Shown here: positions 1 to 8,613 of the stretch, in pieces | How the letters are laid out: each line of letters begins with the position of its first letter | Numbering within the stretch: the stretch's first letter is position 1 | Assembly: GCF_024807225.1 (NCBI RefSeq) | Contig: NZ_JANUCO010000001.1 | Coordinates: 3,906,001 to 3,970,000, forward strand | Direction of reading: 5' to 3' | Source: Chryseobacterium ginsenosidimutans | GTDB taxonomy: Bacteria; Bacteroidota; Bacteroidia; Flavobacteriales; Weeksellaceae | Length of the DNA stretch: 64,000 bases | Notes under the pieces: model-generated | Told to the model about the DNA's origin: nothing | Database searches by the model: none | Seen by the model: the letters and a program-made list of their open reading frames with translations, nothing else | Position numbers and translations under genes: made by a program

Positions 1-230
1 AAGGAAGAGGCCATATCTGCAAAATGGGTAATGCTCAAATCAGAAAACTGCTTTATTTATGTAGTTGGAGTGCAAAAAGATGGAATGCCAAATGTAAGGA
101 AATGTATGAACGTCTAAAAGCAAAAGGCAAACCCGAGCGTGTTATAAAAATAGCCATCGCCAACAAACTGATAAAACAGATATTTGCCATTGGAAAAAGC
201 AAAGAAAAATATCAGACAGATTTCTGCTAA
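1..230 (+). CDS. IS110-family transposase, C-terminal part (5' end outside window)
   Basis: The reading frame is open from the window edge and ends at 230. The first visible residues read GRGHICKMGNAQIRKLLY, followed by a stretch with YLCSWSA and MYERLKAKGKP. This matches the C-terminal Transposase_20 region of IS110/IS116/IS902 transposases, which recombine DNA through a RuvC-like plus serine-containing architecture and do not make terminal inverted repeats. Only about the last 75 residues are visible, so completeness of the element cannot be judged. The ATG at 24 is internal to the protein, not its start. The right end of the element should lie shortly after 230, within repeat-rich noncoding DNA. 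Confidence 0.8.
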   Translation, partial: GRGHICKMGNAQIRKLLYLCSWSAKRWNAKCKEMYERLKAKGKPERVIKIAIANKLIKQIFAIGKSKEKYQTDFC

Positions 231-253
231 ATAACTTGCATATTAACACAGAT

Positions 254-308
254 CATTCCGTAGGAATCTAAGCAAAGTTTTTTACGATGTTGAGATTCCT
301 ACGGAATG
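254..308. repeat. Dispersed repeat family A, hairpin with 16-bp perfect arms
   Basis: The arms at 254-269 (cattccgtaggaatct) and 293-308 are perfect reverse complements around a 23-base loop. A related copy with a one-base indel between its arms lies at 60690-60766. Fragments ending in AATGACAAA occur at about 395-405, 600-613, 5588-5616 and 41412-41490. This is an intergenic repeat typical of flavobacterial genomes. Its function is unknown. Confidence 0.75.
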
Positions 309-427
309 ACAAACGGGCTGTTTTGGTGTGAATTATTATAGATTTTGAGATTGCTTCACTTCAACAACCTCAGTACAAGCTTGCTACGCTTCTCGCAATG
401 ACAAATGTTCTGAGGAAACCAAAAATC

Positions 428-545
428 CTAGCCCCGATTGTAGCTTTGTTTGAGCTCATTTTGATGATGTATCGGCGCGGCGGCAAAGCCGCCGCGCCGA
501 TACATCATCAAAATAGCGAGTGCGGAAAGCGGGAAATAGCTCATG
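428..545. repeat. Dispersed repeat family B with a 26-bp perfect hairpin
   Basis: The element is bounded by tagccccgat on the left and gcgggaaatagct on the right. It contains a perfect 26-bp inverted repeat at 459-484 and 488-513 around an AAA loop, with a GC-rich core (cggcgcggcggc). Partial or diverged copies sit at 36868-36909 and 60808-60905. It has no coding potential. It lies between the IS110 end and the cystathionine beta-synthase-like gene promoter. Confidence 0.75.
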
Positions 546-658
546 AGAAAATGATGAATTGTAAATGATATGGTAGATTCTTCACTCCGCTTTCGCTTCG
601 TTCTGAATGACAAATTAGATGCGGAAAAAGTGATTTGCTAATAATCTTCAAATCATAA

Positions 659-687
659 TTGTTAGTTATTTGAAAGCTGTATCTTTG
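659..687 (+). promoter_or_regulatory. Bacteroidota-type promoter for the gene at 709
   Basis: A TTG at 659-661 is followed after 18 bases by TATCTTTG at 680-687, matching the TTTG / TAnnTTTG pattern of the primary sigma factor of Bacteroidota. It is positioned about 20 bases before the start codon at 709. Confidence 0.6.
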
Positions 688-708
688 CACGGCATATAAA
701 AAACATTT

Positions 709-1693
709 ATGAAATACGCACAAAACATCCTTGAAACCATCGGAAATACACCATTGGTAAAGCTTAACAAAGTTTTAGGTGAAGATTTTCCGGCATTGGT
801 TTTGGCAAAGGTTGAAACCTTCAATCCAGGAAATTCTGTGAAAGACAGAATGGCTGTTAAAATGATTGAAGACGCAGAAAAAGACGGAAGATTAAAACCC
901 GGAGGAACGATCATCGAAGGAACTTCCGGAAATACAGGAATGGGATTGGCTCTTGCAGCGATCATTAAAGGTTACAAATGTATTTTTGTAACGAATGCTA
1001 AACAGTCGAAAGAAAAATGCGATATTCTTCGTGCCGTTGGAGCTGAAGTAATCGTTTGCCCGACAGATGTAAAACCTACAGATCCGCGTTCTTACTACTC
1101 AGTTTCAAAAAGATTGGCGAAGGAAACGGAAAACGGATGGTACGTAAATCAATATGATAATTTATCAAACAGAGCGGCTCATTACGAGTCTACAGCTCCT
1201 GAAATCTGGGAACAAACAGACGGAAAACTGACTCATTTTGTGGCTGGAGCCGGAACGGGAGGTACGATTACAGGTTGCGGAACTTTCTTTAAAGAGAAAA
1301 ATCCTGATATCAAAGTAATTGGTGTTGATACGTATGGTTTCTATCTTAAAAGAGATTCACGAAACGGGAGAAATTCATTTAGGAAATGCATATACTTATA
1401 TCACAGAAGGTATTGGTGAAGATATTCTTCCGGAAAACTATGACATGTCTGTCATCGATCATTTTGAAAAAGTAACGGATAAAGACGGTGCTGTTTATGC
1501 AAGAAAACTGGCAAAAGAAGAAGGTATTTTCTGCGGATATTCTGCAGGAAGTGCGATTGCTTCTTTGATTCAGATGAAAGATCAGTTTACGAAAGATGAT
1601 ATTATTGTGGTACTTCTGCACGATCACGGTTCAAGATACGTCGGAAAGATCTACAATGATGAATGGATGAAAGAAATGGGTTGGTTGGATTAA
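709..1693 (+). CDS. PLP-dependent cystathionine beta-synthase / cysteine synthase family enzyme (frameshifted)
   Basis: This is a fold-type II PLP enzyme of sulfur amino-acid metabolism, about 327 residues once the frame is restored. Visible motifs are NTPLVKLNK near the N-terminus, NPGNSVKDR containing the PLP lysine, the substrate loop EGTSGNTG, the phosphate-binding GTGGTITG, and GYSAGSA near the C-terminus. The sequence around VIGVD and TEGIGEDILP resembles cystathionine beta-synthase more than CysK, but there are no C-terminal CBS domains. So it could make cystathionine or cysteine. One extra T in the TTT run at 1338-1340 breaks the frame; removing it joins DTYG to SILKEIHETG. The gene stands alone, with its own promoter and terminator. 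Confidence 0.85.
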
Positions 1694-1715
1694 TCAGCTT
1701 TTCATTATAAAAATA

Positions 1716-1749
1716 AAACTCAGAGTGATTGCTCTGAGTTTTTTGTTTT
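1716..1749 (+). terminator. Rho-independent terminator
   Basis: The 9-bp arms aactcagag (1717-1725) and ctctgagtt (1732-1740) flank a 6-base loop and are followed by a T-rich tract. It lies 24 bases after the stop of the PLP enzyme and may serve the convergent gene as well. Confidence 0.75.
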
Positions 1750-2275
1750 ATTCTTTGATATTCTTCTTTACAATCTGTTTTAAAAAGCTATAATCTTTCT
1801 CGCTCATCGATTTCTTCGGAAACATGTAGGTGTATTTTCCTTCAAGAGCCATGTATTTTTCGGTGTCGTCGAAATATTTAAAATCTTTCCATTCGCTGGT
1901 TTCTTTTTCGCCGTCAATATTTACGGTGAAGAAATTATTGTCAAATGTAATTTCGTAGATTTTGCAGTTTTCAAGTTTTATTAAATAGCTGTTAACCTGT
2001 TTTTTCCATCGTGAAACTTTGTTGATACTTACGGAAAGAAAAACAGCACAAAGCAAAAACAGAAAACTCACAAAATAGAAAATCCCAAATTTTTCTTTGG
2101 TAAAATCGTCTTTAAAGAAAAACAGAATCAGCAAAATTAATCCAACAACAATCGTCGTAATTGTTTTTCCTCTCGTCGTCGATGAGAAAAATAAATTCCC
2201 CTGATTCCCGCTAAAATATATTTCCTCGAAATCCTTTCTTTTAGGCTGTAAAACAATAACCTTTTCTTCACTCAT
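1748..2275 (-). CDS. YcxB-like two-transmembrane protein
   Basis: A 175-residue protein with two adjacent membrane helices (about residues 38-54 and 63-83) and a C-terminal soluble domain. The segment near the end reads YTYMFPKKSMSEKDY, which resembles the end of YcxB-like domains (IPKR...F...E). The function of that family is not known. It is transcribed toward the terminator at 1716-1749. A TAGCTTTG element at 2295-2302 on the minus strand is a likely promoter. I assign the family with moderate confidence and no activity. Confidence 0.6.
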   Translation of the reverse strand: MSEEKVIVLQPKRKDFEEIYFSGNQGNLFFSSTTRGKTITTIVVGLILLILFFFKDDFTKEKFGIFYFVSFLFLLCAVFLSVSINKVSRWKKQVNSYLIKLENCKIYEITFDNNFFTVNIDGEKETSEWKDFKYFDDTEKYMALEGKYTYMFPKKSMSEKDYSFLKQIVKKNIKE

Positions 2276-2294
2276 AATTAGTAATTTCTGTCTG

Positions 2295-2302
2295 CAAAGC
2301 TA
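2295..2302 (-). promoter_or_regulatory. Probable -7 promoter element for the YcxB-like gene
   Basis: The minus strand reads TAGCTTTG, a match to TAnnTTTG, 20 bases upstream of the start codon at 2275. No clear -33 TTTG was seen. Confidence 0.4.
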
Positions 2303-2400
2303 AATGAAAATTTTAGAAATTAACATCTATATTCAATAGGATTTCATCCTATCCTAATTAAATTTTTTCAGAATTCCCAACCAACAAACTATCAACAAAA

Positions 2401-2703
2401 TCACCCATCCTCATATTTATCACTAATTGCAGAAAGCTTACCCATCAATTCACGATTTTTCTGTTTTAGATCTTCCATTTTTTTCAGCATCTCGTGGATA
2501 ACTTCCAAACCTGGAAGATTGATTTCCAGGTCGTAATGCCAGTTTGTAAACCTTTCAAATATTGGTAAATCTTCATACATCAGATAGCGGATTTCATCTT
2601 CAGTCTGAATATTCAGCAATCCTGAATCTACCAATTCATCAAAAAAAGTAATCTCAATCTTATATATTTTTACGAGCTCTTCTCGCGATATTTTTTCACT
2701 CAT
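2401..2703 (-). CDS. cbpM: Chaperone modulator CbpM
   Basis: A 100-residue protein of the MerR-like CbpM family. It opens with an HTH-like segment (SREELVKIYKIE), has a middle containing WHYDLEINLPGLEVIHEML, and ends in a coiled-coil (KKMEDLKQKNRELMGKL). In enterobacteria CbpM binds the J domain of CbpA and inhibits its co-chaperone activity. Here it begins 3 bases after the stop of the cbpA-like gene, so the two are almost certainly co-transcribed, which strongly supports the assignment. Confidence 0.85.
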   Translation of the reverse strand: MSEKISREELVKIYKIEITFFDELVDSGLLNIQTEDEIRYLMYEDLPIFERFTNWHYDLEINLPGLEVIHEMLKKMEDLKQKNRELMGKLSAISDKYEDG

Positions 2704-2706
2704 GGC

Positions 2707-3624
2707 TTAGGAATTTTTAAGTTGTTCAAAAAGTTCTTTCTGCTTTTCAGTCAAGTTTGTCGGTAATTTCACGTCATAAGTCACGAATAAATCACCAAAC
2801 TGTCCGTCTTTTTTGTAAATCGGAAAACCTTTTCCTTTCAATCGTACGGTTGTTCCACTCTGGGTTTCGGGCTTTACTTTAAGACTTACACTTCCGTCTA
2901 ATGTATTTACTTTTACATCTCCGCCTAAAACTGCTGTGTACAAATCAATCGGAACTTTCGTTTTTAAATCATCACCCATTCTTTCAAAATTCGGATCAAC
3001 CGGAATATTGAAAGTAATGTACAAATCTCCATTCGGACCACCATTAAAACCGGGATTTCCGTGACCTTTTAACTTAATTTGCTGTCCGTCATAAACTCCT
3101 GCCGGAATTGTAATTCTGACTTTTTTACCATTAATATCAAAAGTTTGCGGGTGAGTTGTTGATGCTTCTTTTAAACTTAAATTTAATTCTGCATTAACGT
3201 CCTGTCCCTTAAATTTCCCAGAAGCACTTCCTCTTGAGCTTTTACCGAAACCACCTCCTGCTCCACCAAACATGTTCTGGAAAAAATCTGAAAAATCTTC
3301 CCCTTCCCCAAAATCAGCACCGTAAAATCCGCCTCCGAAATTTCCTCCCTGACCTTGATATTGTCTTTGCTGTTGCTGCGCTTTTTCGTATTCTTCGCCA
3401 TGCTTCCAGTTTTCTCCGTATTTATCATACTTTGCACGGTTTTCGGGATTGCTCAAAACTTCATTGGCTTCGTTAAGCTCTTTGAATTTTGCTTCCGCTT
3501 CCTTATCATCAGGATTAAGATCCGGATGCAATTTTCTCGCCGATTTTCGGTAAGCTTTTTTAATGTCTTCCTGTGTTGCGCTTTTGTCTACGCCTAAAAT
3601 TTTATAGTAATCTATATAAGCCAT
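2707..3624 (-). CDS. cbpA: DnaJ-family co-chaperone CbpA
   Basis: A 305-residue J-domain protein. The N-terminal J domain (residues 1-70) has the HPD motif in RKLHPDLNPDDKEAE. A Gly/Phe-rich linker follows (about 85-135, GGGFYGADFGEG and similar), then two C-terminal substrate-binding beta domains. It lacks the four CxxCxGxG zinc repeats of classical DnaJ, which makes it a type II CbpA-like protein. It should stimulate DnaK ATPase during stress. It forms an operon with cbpM downstream. The start codon gives MAYIDYYKILGV, the usual N-terminus. Confidence 0.9.
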   Translation of the reverse strand: MAYIDYYKILGVDKSATQEDIKKAYRKSARKLHPDLNPDDKEAEAKFKELNEANEVLSNPENRAKYDKYGENWKHGEEYEKAQQQQRQYQGQGGNFGGGFYGADFGEGEDFSDFFQNMFGGAGGGFGKSSRGSASGKFKGQDVNAELNLSLKEASTTHPQTFDINGKKVRITIPAGVYDGQQIKLKGHGNPGFNGGPNGDLYITFNIPVDPNFERMGDDLKTKVPIDLYTAVLGGDVKVNTLDGSVSLKVKPETQSGTTVRLKGKGFPIYKKDGQFGDLFVTYDVKLPTNLTEKQKELFEQLKNS

Positions 3625-3640
3625 AGAAACGATATTTACT

Positions 3641-3648
3641 CAAATTTA
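3641..3648 (-). promoter_or_regulatory. Probable -7 promoter element for cbpA-cbpM
   Basis: The minus strand reads TAAATTTG, 17 bases before the cbpA start at 3624. No clear -33 element was found. Confidence 0.4.
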
Positions 3649-3695
3649 TGAATTTTATGACTGAAATTTATATAACGGAATGTTAAAAATTAAGC

Positions 3696-3703
3696 TATCT
3701 TTG
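3696..3703 (+). promoter_or_regulatory. Probable -7 promoter element for the DAACS symporter
   Basis: TATCTTTG matches TAnnTTTG and lies 14 bases before the start codon at 3718. Confidence 0.4.
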
Positions 3704-3717
3704 GTTAAAAAGCACGC

Positions 3718-4917
3718 ATGAAAGAAGTGTTGAAAAACTACTCGGGAATCTTACTTTTATTATTGGGAATCACTGTCGGAAGCGTCATCGGAATTGTTGC
3801 GCCAAATATTGTGGATTATCTGAAACCATTAGGAGATATTTTCCTGAATCTTCTTTTTGTAAGTGTCGTTCCGTTGGTATTTTTCGCAGTTTCCAATTCT
3901 ATTGCTTCATTGGAACAACAATCGAAGTTTGGAAAAATCATGGTAACAATGGCTTTTACTTTCCTATTTTTCATTTTAACGGCAGCTATTTTTACCATTT
4001 GTGCAGTTTATCTGTTTCCGGTTTCAGGAGTTTCTGGAAGTAAGGAAATTGTTGACGCAACAGCTGATAATGAGAGTTGGGGCAATAGAATTGTAGGATT
4101 TTTCACGGTTGGAGAATTTACCCAGCTTTTCTCAAGACAAAATATGTTGGCTCTGCTGATTTTTTCTTTTATGACGGGATTTTCAGCCAGAAAAGCAGGA
4201 GAAAAAGGACAAGCTTTCAGAGCATTTATCGCTTCAGGATATGAAGTGATGAAAGAATTGCTTTTATTAATCATGAAAATTGCACCGATTGGTTTGGGAG
4301 CTTATTTTGCGTTTCAGGTAGCGACTTTAGGACCTCAGCTTTTCGGATTTTATGCTAAACCTTTAGGACTTTATTATATTGCCGGAATTATCTATTTCAT
4401 TGTATTCTTTTCATTTTATGCTTTCATAGCCAACGGACAAAATGGGGTAAAAAGTTTTTGGAAGAACGCCATTTATCCAACTCTTACAGCTTTGAGTACT
4501 TGTAGTAGTTTTGCTACAATGCCCGCGAATTTACAGGCTGCATCGAAAATTGGTATTCCAAGTTCTATTTCAAATATTGTAATTCCGATTGGGACGACTT
4601 TGCATAAAAATGGTTCGTCGATGTCTTCTATTATTAAAATTTATGTAGCTTTTTTAATTATCGGAAGAGACTTTTTTGATCCCATGAATTTACTTTTAGC
4701 ATTGGGAATTACCGTTTTTGTGAGTATCGTCGCAGGCGGAATTCCAAATGGTGGATATATTGGTGAAATGCTGATGATTTCTGTATATAAATTACCGCAA
4801 GAAGCGATTCCTGCCGTGATGATTATCGGAACTCTGGTTGATCCTTTGGCTACTGTTTTGAATGCAGTCGGGCAATTGGTAGCTTCGATGTTTGTGAATC
4901 GGTTTGTGAAGACTTGA
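3718..4917 (+). CDS. Dicarboxylate/amino acid:cation symporter (DAACS family)
   Basis: A 399-residue inner-membrane transporter with about eight hydrophobic segments and the two re-entrant hairpins of the GltP/GltPh fold. The serine-rich hairpin 1 motif appears as ALSTCSSFATMPANL. The TM7 motif, normally close to NMDGT, reads HKNGSS here, so the aspartate and asparagine of the canonical cation/substrate site are replaced. Substrate therefore cannot be transferred from glutamate/aspartate members. The gene is monocistronic between a divergent chaperone operon and repeat DNA. Confidence 0.85.
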   Translation: MKEVLKNYSGILLLLLGITVGSVIGIVAPNIVDYLKPLGDIFLNLLFVSVVPLVFFAVSNSIASLEQQSKFGKIMVTMAFTFLFFILTAAIFTICAVYLFPVSGVSGSKEIVDATADNESWGNRIVGFFTVGEFTQLFSRQNMLALLIFSFMTGFSARKAGEKGQAFRAFIASGYEVMKELLLLIMKIAPIGLGAYFAFQVATLGPQLFGFYAKPLGLYYIAGIIYFIVFFSFYAFIANGQNGVKSFWKNAIYPTLTALSTCSSFATMPANLQAASKIGIPSSISNIVIPIGTTLHKNGSSMSSIIKIYVAFLIIGRDFFDPMNLLLALGITVFVSIVAGGIPNGGYIGEMLMISVYKLPQEAIPAVMIIGTLVDPLATVLNAVGQLVASMFVNRFVKT

Positions 4918-4922
4918 TTTTT

Positions 4923-5070
4923 TGTTTAAACACAAATTCCACTAATATTTTTCACTAATTTCCACAAATAATTTAACCACAAACATCTGTGAAATCTGTG
5001 GGAGATTCTTTTCATTAATTTTTACAGATTTATTTTTCTCGCAGATTTTGCTGATTGAGCAGATTTTTAT
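4923..5070. repeat. Dispersed repeat family E (cacaaat...cacagattt type)
   Basis: AT-rich noncoding DNA with phrases such as cacaaattccactaat, ctgtgaaatctgtggg and gcagattttgctgatt. Similar text occurs at 41509-41582 and 60528-60590. It fills the gap between the DAACS gene and the DUF779 gene, and no terminator hairpin stands out. Confidence 0.5.
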
Positions 5071-5085
5071 AAATATTTTAAAATT

Positions 5086-5469
5086 TTATTCGCTGCGTTT
5101 TACAGGTTCTAAATTTCCATATTCTTCGGTTGTGAAAAGTTTGTAGTCTACTTTAAAGGTTTTTCCCAACGGTGTTTCCAGAGAAAATCCGCCCGGTCCG
5201 AAACCGTCGACAACATCTAATGTGAAATGTGAATATTGCCAGTATTCGAATAAATCGCGGTCGATCCAGAATTCATGCTTGTTGATGGTTCCGATCATGG
5301 CATCGTTCATTCTTGGGTAAAATCCTCCTTTTTCGAAACATTGTGGCTGTGTTCCTTCGCAGCAACCTCCCGCTTGGTAGAACATGAGGTCACCGTATTT
5401 TTTTTCTAACTCCCAGATTACTTCTAAAGCTTTTTCTGTGGCTGAAAGTCTTGCTATTTTTGTTTCCAT
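5086..5469 (-). CDS. DUF779 domain protein
   Basis: A 127-residue soluble protein with the hallmark DUF779 features QAGGCCEGTQPQC near residue 33, a WQYSHFTLDV segment and VDGFGPGGFSLE. The paired cysteines could bind metal or form a disulfide. DUF779 proteins are commonly encoded next to acetaldehyde-type dehydrogenases, and that holds here: an aldehyde dehydrogenase lies upstream on the same strand. However, 464 bases of repeat DNA and a hairpin separate the two, so they may not share a transcript. The biochemical role is unknown. Confidence 0.85.
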   Translation of the reverse strand: METKIARLSATEKALEVIWELEKKYGDLMFYQAGGCCEGTQPQCFEKGGFYPRMNDAMIGTINKHEFWIDRDLFEYWQYSHFTLDVVDGFGPGGFSLETPLGKTFKVDYKLFTTEEYGNLEPVKRSE

Positions 5470-5504
5470 TTTCTGTTGGTTTCTTGTTGGTTTGTCGCAA
5501 AGGC

Positions 5505-5580
5505 GCGAAGTTTTTTTTAACTTGAATTATTTTTAAGGCGCAAGGATTTTATCTGCGATAAAATTTTAACCTGTTTATCA
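5505..5580. repeat. Dispersed repeat family D (gcaaaggcgc...aaggcgcaa)
   Basis: The text gcaaaggcgcgaag ... ttaaggcgcaaggattttatctg recurs with small changes at 36697-36775. It is noncoding and of unknown function. Family A-like text (cttcgtcagaatgacaaat) follows at 5594-5616. Confidence 0.55.
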
Positions 5581-5667
5581 TTTGCGTAAAGATTCTTCCT
5601 TCGTCAGAATGACAAATAGACTTTCTAAAAAGATTCGCTGTTTTATCTTTCGCTTGATTAAAGTTAG

Positions 5668-5700
5668 AAAAAGTCCGGCAAGTAATTTTCTGCCGGACTA
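5668..5700 (-). terminator. Rho-independent terminator, minus strand
   Basis: The 9-bp arms agtccggca (5672-5680) and tgccggact (5691-5699) are perfect. On the minus strand the hairpin is followed by TTTTTCT. It would end transcripts running leftward from the aldehyde dehydrogenase through repeat C. Confidence 0.6.
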
Positions 5701-5756
5701 TAAAAATTTACTATTATTTAATCTGCATCAGTAGTATTTGGTTTCAATCTACCGTC

Positions 5757-5925
5757 AATTTATTTTTCCCTGACAGGTTGTACGCTGTACTTGCGTGAGG
5801 GATAGAAAGGGCGGCGACGAAGGAGCCGGTACGGAGCGCAGCGGAGTACCGAAACGAAGTGTAGCCCTGCATAGCCCGACCGTTTTGCCCCGGCCAAAGC
5901 TGAGGCAAACGGGCACGCCCTAATA
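5757..5925. repeat. Dispersed structured repeat family C, GC-rich
   Basis: A GC-rich island in AT-rich DNA. It contains nested inverted pieces: ggtac...gtacc around a ggagcgcagcgg core, and ccgttttgcc pairing with ggcaaacgg. It ends with gggcacgcccta next to the aldehyde dehydrogenase stop. There is no coding potential. It lies in the 3' untranslated region of that gene. Confidence 0.55.
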
Positions 5926-5933
5926 TTTAAAAA

Positions 5934-7464
5934 TTAAAAGAAACCTAGTTTGTTTTTGTTGTAAGAAATCAACATATTTTTAGTCTGGCGGTAATGATCT
6001 AACATCATTTTGTGATTTTCACGACCGATTCCCGACTGTTTGTAACCACCGAAAGGCGCTCCTGCAGGGTAAGAATGATACTGATTCACCCAAACTCTAC
6101 CCGCCTGAATCTGACGCGGAACATTGTATAATTGATGTGCATCTCTCGTCCAAACCCCAGCTCCAAGACCGTAAATCGTATCGTTTGCTATTTTTATACC
6201 TTCTTCTTCATCTTTGAACGTCGTAAACGCCAAAACAGGTCCGAAAATTTCTTCCTGGAAGATTCTCATTCTGTTATTTCCTTTAAAAATTGTTGGCTGA
6301 ATGTAATAACCGCTTTCAAGCCCGTCTCCAACATGGTTTACTTCACCTCCGACAAGAACTTCTGCGCCTTCTTCTTTTCCTAATTTAATGTAAGAAAGAA
6401 TTTTATCTTTTTGAATCTGAGAAGCCTGAGCTCCCATCATCACTGTTTTATCCAAAGGATTTCCGACTTTGATGGCTTTTACTCTTTCGATCACTTTTGC
6501 GATGAACGCATCTGCAATATCTTCCTGAACCAATAATCTTGACGGACACGTACAAATTTCACCCTGATTTAAGGCAAAAAGAACGGCACCTTCAATCGCT
6601 TTATCTAAAAATGCATCATCCGCATCCATCACTGAGCTAAAGAAAACATTTGGAGATTTTCCACCCAATTCCAATGTTACCGGAATGATATTTTCTGTTG
6701 CATACTGCATCACCAAACGACCTGTAGCCGTAGAACCTGTGAATGCTGCTTTGTTTACTTTTGGATTCGTAACCAACGCTCTTCCTAGTTTCTGCTCCGA
6801 AACCGTTAACAATATTCACGACTCCATTCGGAAGTAAATCTCCGATGATTTCCATTAAAACCATGATAGAAATCGGCGTGCTTTCTGCGGGTTTTAGAAC
6901 CACGCAATTTCCTGCTGCCAAAGCCGGAGCTAATTTCCAGATCGCCATTAATAAAGGAAAATTCCAAGGAATGATCTGTGCGATGACACCAAGTGGTTCG
7001 TGCACGATTAAGGAAACCGTGTCTTTATCTAATTCATTATGCGAACCTTCATCTGCTCTGATTACTGAAGCAAAATATCTGAAATGATCGATCGCCAAAG
7101 GTAAATCTGCAGCCAACGTTTCTCTCACCGCTTTCCCGTTATCAATCGTTTCAACTATTGCTAAATATTCTAAATTCTCCTCGATTCTGTCAGCAATTTT
7201 ATTTAAAATAATGCTTCTTTGCGTTGATGAAGTATCTTTCCAAGTCTGGAATGCTTTTTCTGCTGCATTTACCGCCAATTCCAGATCTTCTTTTGAAGAA
7301 TGTGCTGCCTGTGTGAAATTTTTTCCGTCAACCGGAGAAACAACGTCAAAATACTGCCCGTTTACCGGTGCTGTAAATTTTCCGTCAATATAATTATCAT
7401 ATTTTTTTTTGAATTCAGGCCATTGCAATAATGTCTCTGATTGTTGTTGTGTTGAAGTACTCAT
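5934..7464 (-). CDS. NAD-dependent aldehyde dehydrogenase, ExaC/AcoD type (frameshifted)
   Basis: About 509 residues after correction. It should oxidise an aldehyde such as acetaldehyde to the acid with NAD(P). Motifs in order: IIPWNFPLLMAIWKLAPALA, LKPAESTP, FTGSTATGR, LELGGKSPN with the catalytic glutamate, NQGEICTCPSR with the nucleophilic cysteine, EEIFGPVLAF, and APFGGYKQSGIGRE near the end. One extra T in TTT at 6789-6791 (plus strand) breaks the frame; removing it gives NGFGAELGRALVTNP. The DUF779 neighbour downstream and the divergent AraC-type regulator are the usual companions of this group and suggest aldehyde-inducible expression. Confidence 0.88.
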
Positions 7465-7608
7465 TTTAGTATAATTTTAATTTTTATCTCTTACCAAATT
7501 ACACTTACCTGTGATATTTGTATAGCACAATCGTGTAAAATAATATCAAAATCGTGCAGACCTCAAATTTTATCATTTCATTAACAGTAATGTAAGTCGA
7601 TAATTTTC

Positions 7609-7616
7609 TATATTTG
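7609..7616 (+). promoter_or_regulatory. Probable -7 promoter element for the AraC regulator
   Basis: TATATTTG lies 29 bases before the start codon at 7646, in the 181-base divergent region shared with the aldehyde dehydrogenase. Confidence 0.45.
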
Positions 7617-7645
7617 AGTAAACAGGTAATAAAAAATGTTTAGAA

Positions 7646-8569
7646 ATGAATGATCATAAGTTTTTATTAAATACTCCTGAATTAAAGAAGGAAAATCAGC
7701 TTTTGAACCTCATTGAAAATCAGACAAAATTCAATCTAAACAATTGTGAATTCAGCATATATGAAACCCATAAAGCAGCTTTTGACGTAAAACTGCATTT
7801 CGAAACGATTGCATTTACGGCAATGCTTCGCGGAAAAAAACATATGAAACTGAACAATAAAACCGCTTATTTCGATTATTTTCCGGGAGAAAGTGTTTTG
7901 GTATCACCTGGAGAAACAATGGTGATTGATTTTCCTGAAGCTGATGAAACACCGACACAATGCATTTCTTTAAGCCTGAATCCTGAATTTATTGAAAATT
8001 CTTTAAACCATTTAAATTACCATCTTCCAAAAGTCGACGAAACTTCCCAGTGGAATATTGAACTGGATGAGTTCTTTCTTTTTAACAATAAATCTCTTAC
8101 TTCCGCCACCAATAATATTATGAGAATCGCGATGGATGATAATTCGCAGAAAGATATTATGGCAGATTTTGCATTAAAGGAACTTTTAATACGATTGATG
8201 CAGACTCAGGCAAGAGGTATGATGGAAAAAAATATTGTTAAAAATAAGTCAAGAATCGGGTTTGCCGTAAATTATATCAAGAAAAATCTTCATCAGAAAC
8301 TGTCGATCGACAGTATCGCCAAACTGACGTATGTAAGCAAGTCAAATTTCTTCAAAATGTTTAAAGATGAGCTCGGAACTTCTCCCAATGAATTTATTTT
8401 GCAGGAGAGAATTAACAAGGCGAAAGAATTATTAGCGAGCCAAAACAGTATAAAGGAAACGGCTTATCAGACAGGTTTTTCTGATACTAATTATTTTACG
8501 AGGGTTTTCAAACAATTGGTTGGAGTGACGCCGAAAAGTTATCAGGATAAAGTTTTGTTATTAGAATAA
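7646..8569 (+). CDS. AraC-family transcriptional regulator
   Basis: A 307-residue protein. The N-terminal half (about 40-180) looks like an AraC_binding cupin-type sensor domain. The C-terminal 100 residues hold the two helix-turn-helix motifs: LSIDSIAKLTYVSKSNFFKMFK, then SIKETAYQTGFSDTNYFTRVFK followed by GVTPKSYQ. It is transcribed divergently from the aldehyde dehydrogenase, the arrangement expected of a local activator of that gene. The inducer is not predictable from sequence. Confidence 0.9.
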   Translation: MNDHKFLLNTPELKKENQLLNLIENQTKFNLNNCEFSIYETHKAAFDVKLHFETIAFTAMLRGKKHMKLNNKTAYFDYFPGESVLVSPGETMVIDFPEADETPTQCISLSLNPEFIENSLNHLNYHLPKVDETSQWNIELDEFFLFNNKSLTSATNNIMRIAMDDNSQKDIMADFALKELLIRLMQTQARGMMEKNIVKNKSRIGFAVNYIKKNLHQKLSIDSIAKLTYVSKSNFFKMFKDELGTSPNEFILQERINKAKELLASQNSIKETAYQTGFSDTNYFTRVFKQLVGVTPKSYQDKVLLLE

Positions 8570-8570
8570 A

Positions 8571-8600
8571 AAAACACCTCAACTTGAGATGTTTTAACAT
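8571..8600. terminator. Terminator between convergent genes
   Basis: aaaacacctcaa (8571-8582) pairs with ttgagatgtttt (8584-8595). On the minus strand the one non-Watson-Crick position becomes a G-U pair and the hairpin is followed by seven T. It serves the HMG-CoA synthase and possibly the AraC gene. Confidence 0.65.
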
Positions 8601-8613
8601 TTATTATTGAATT

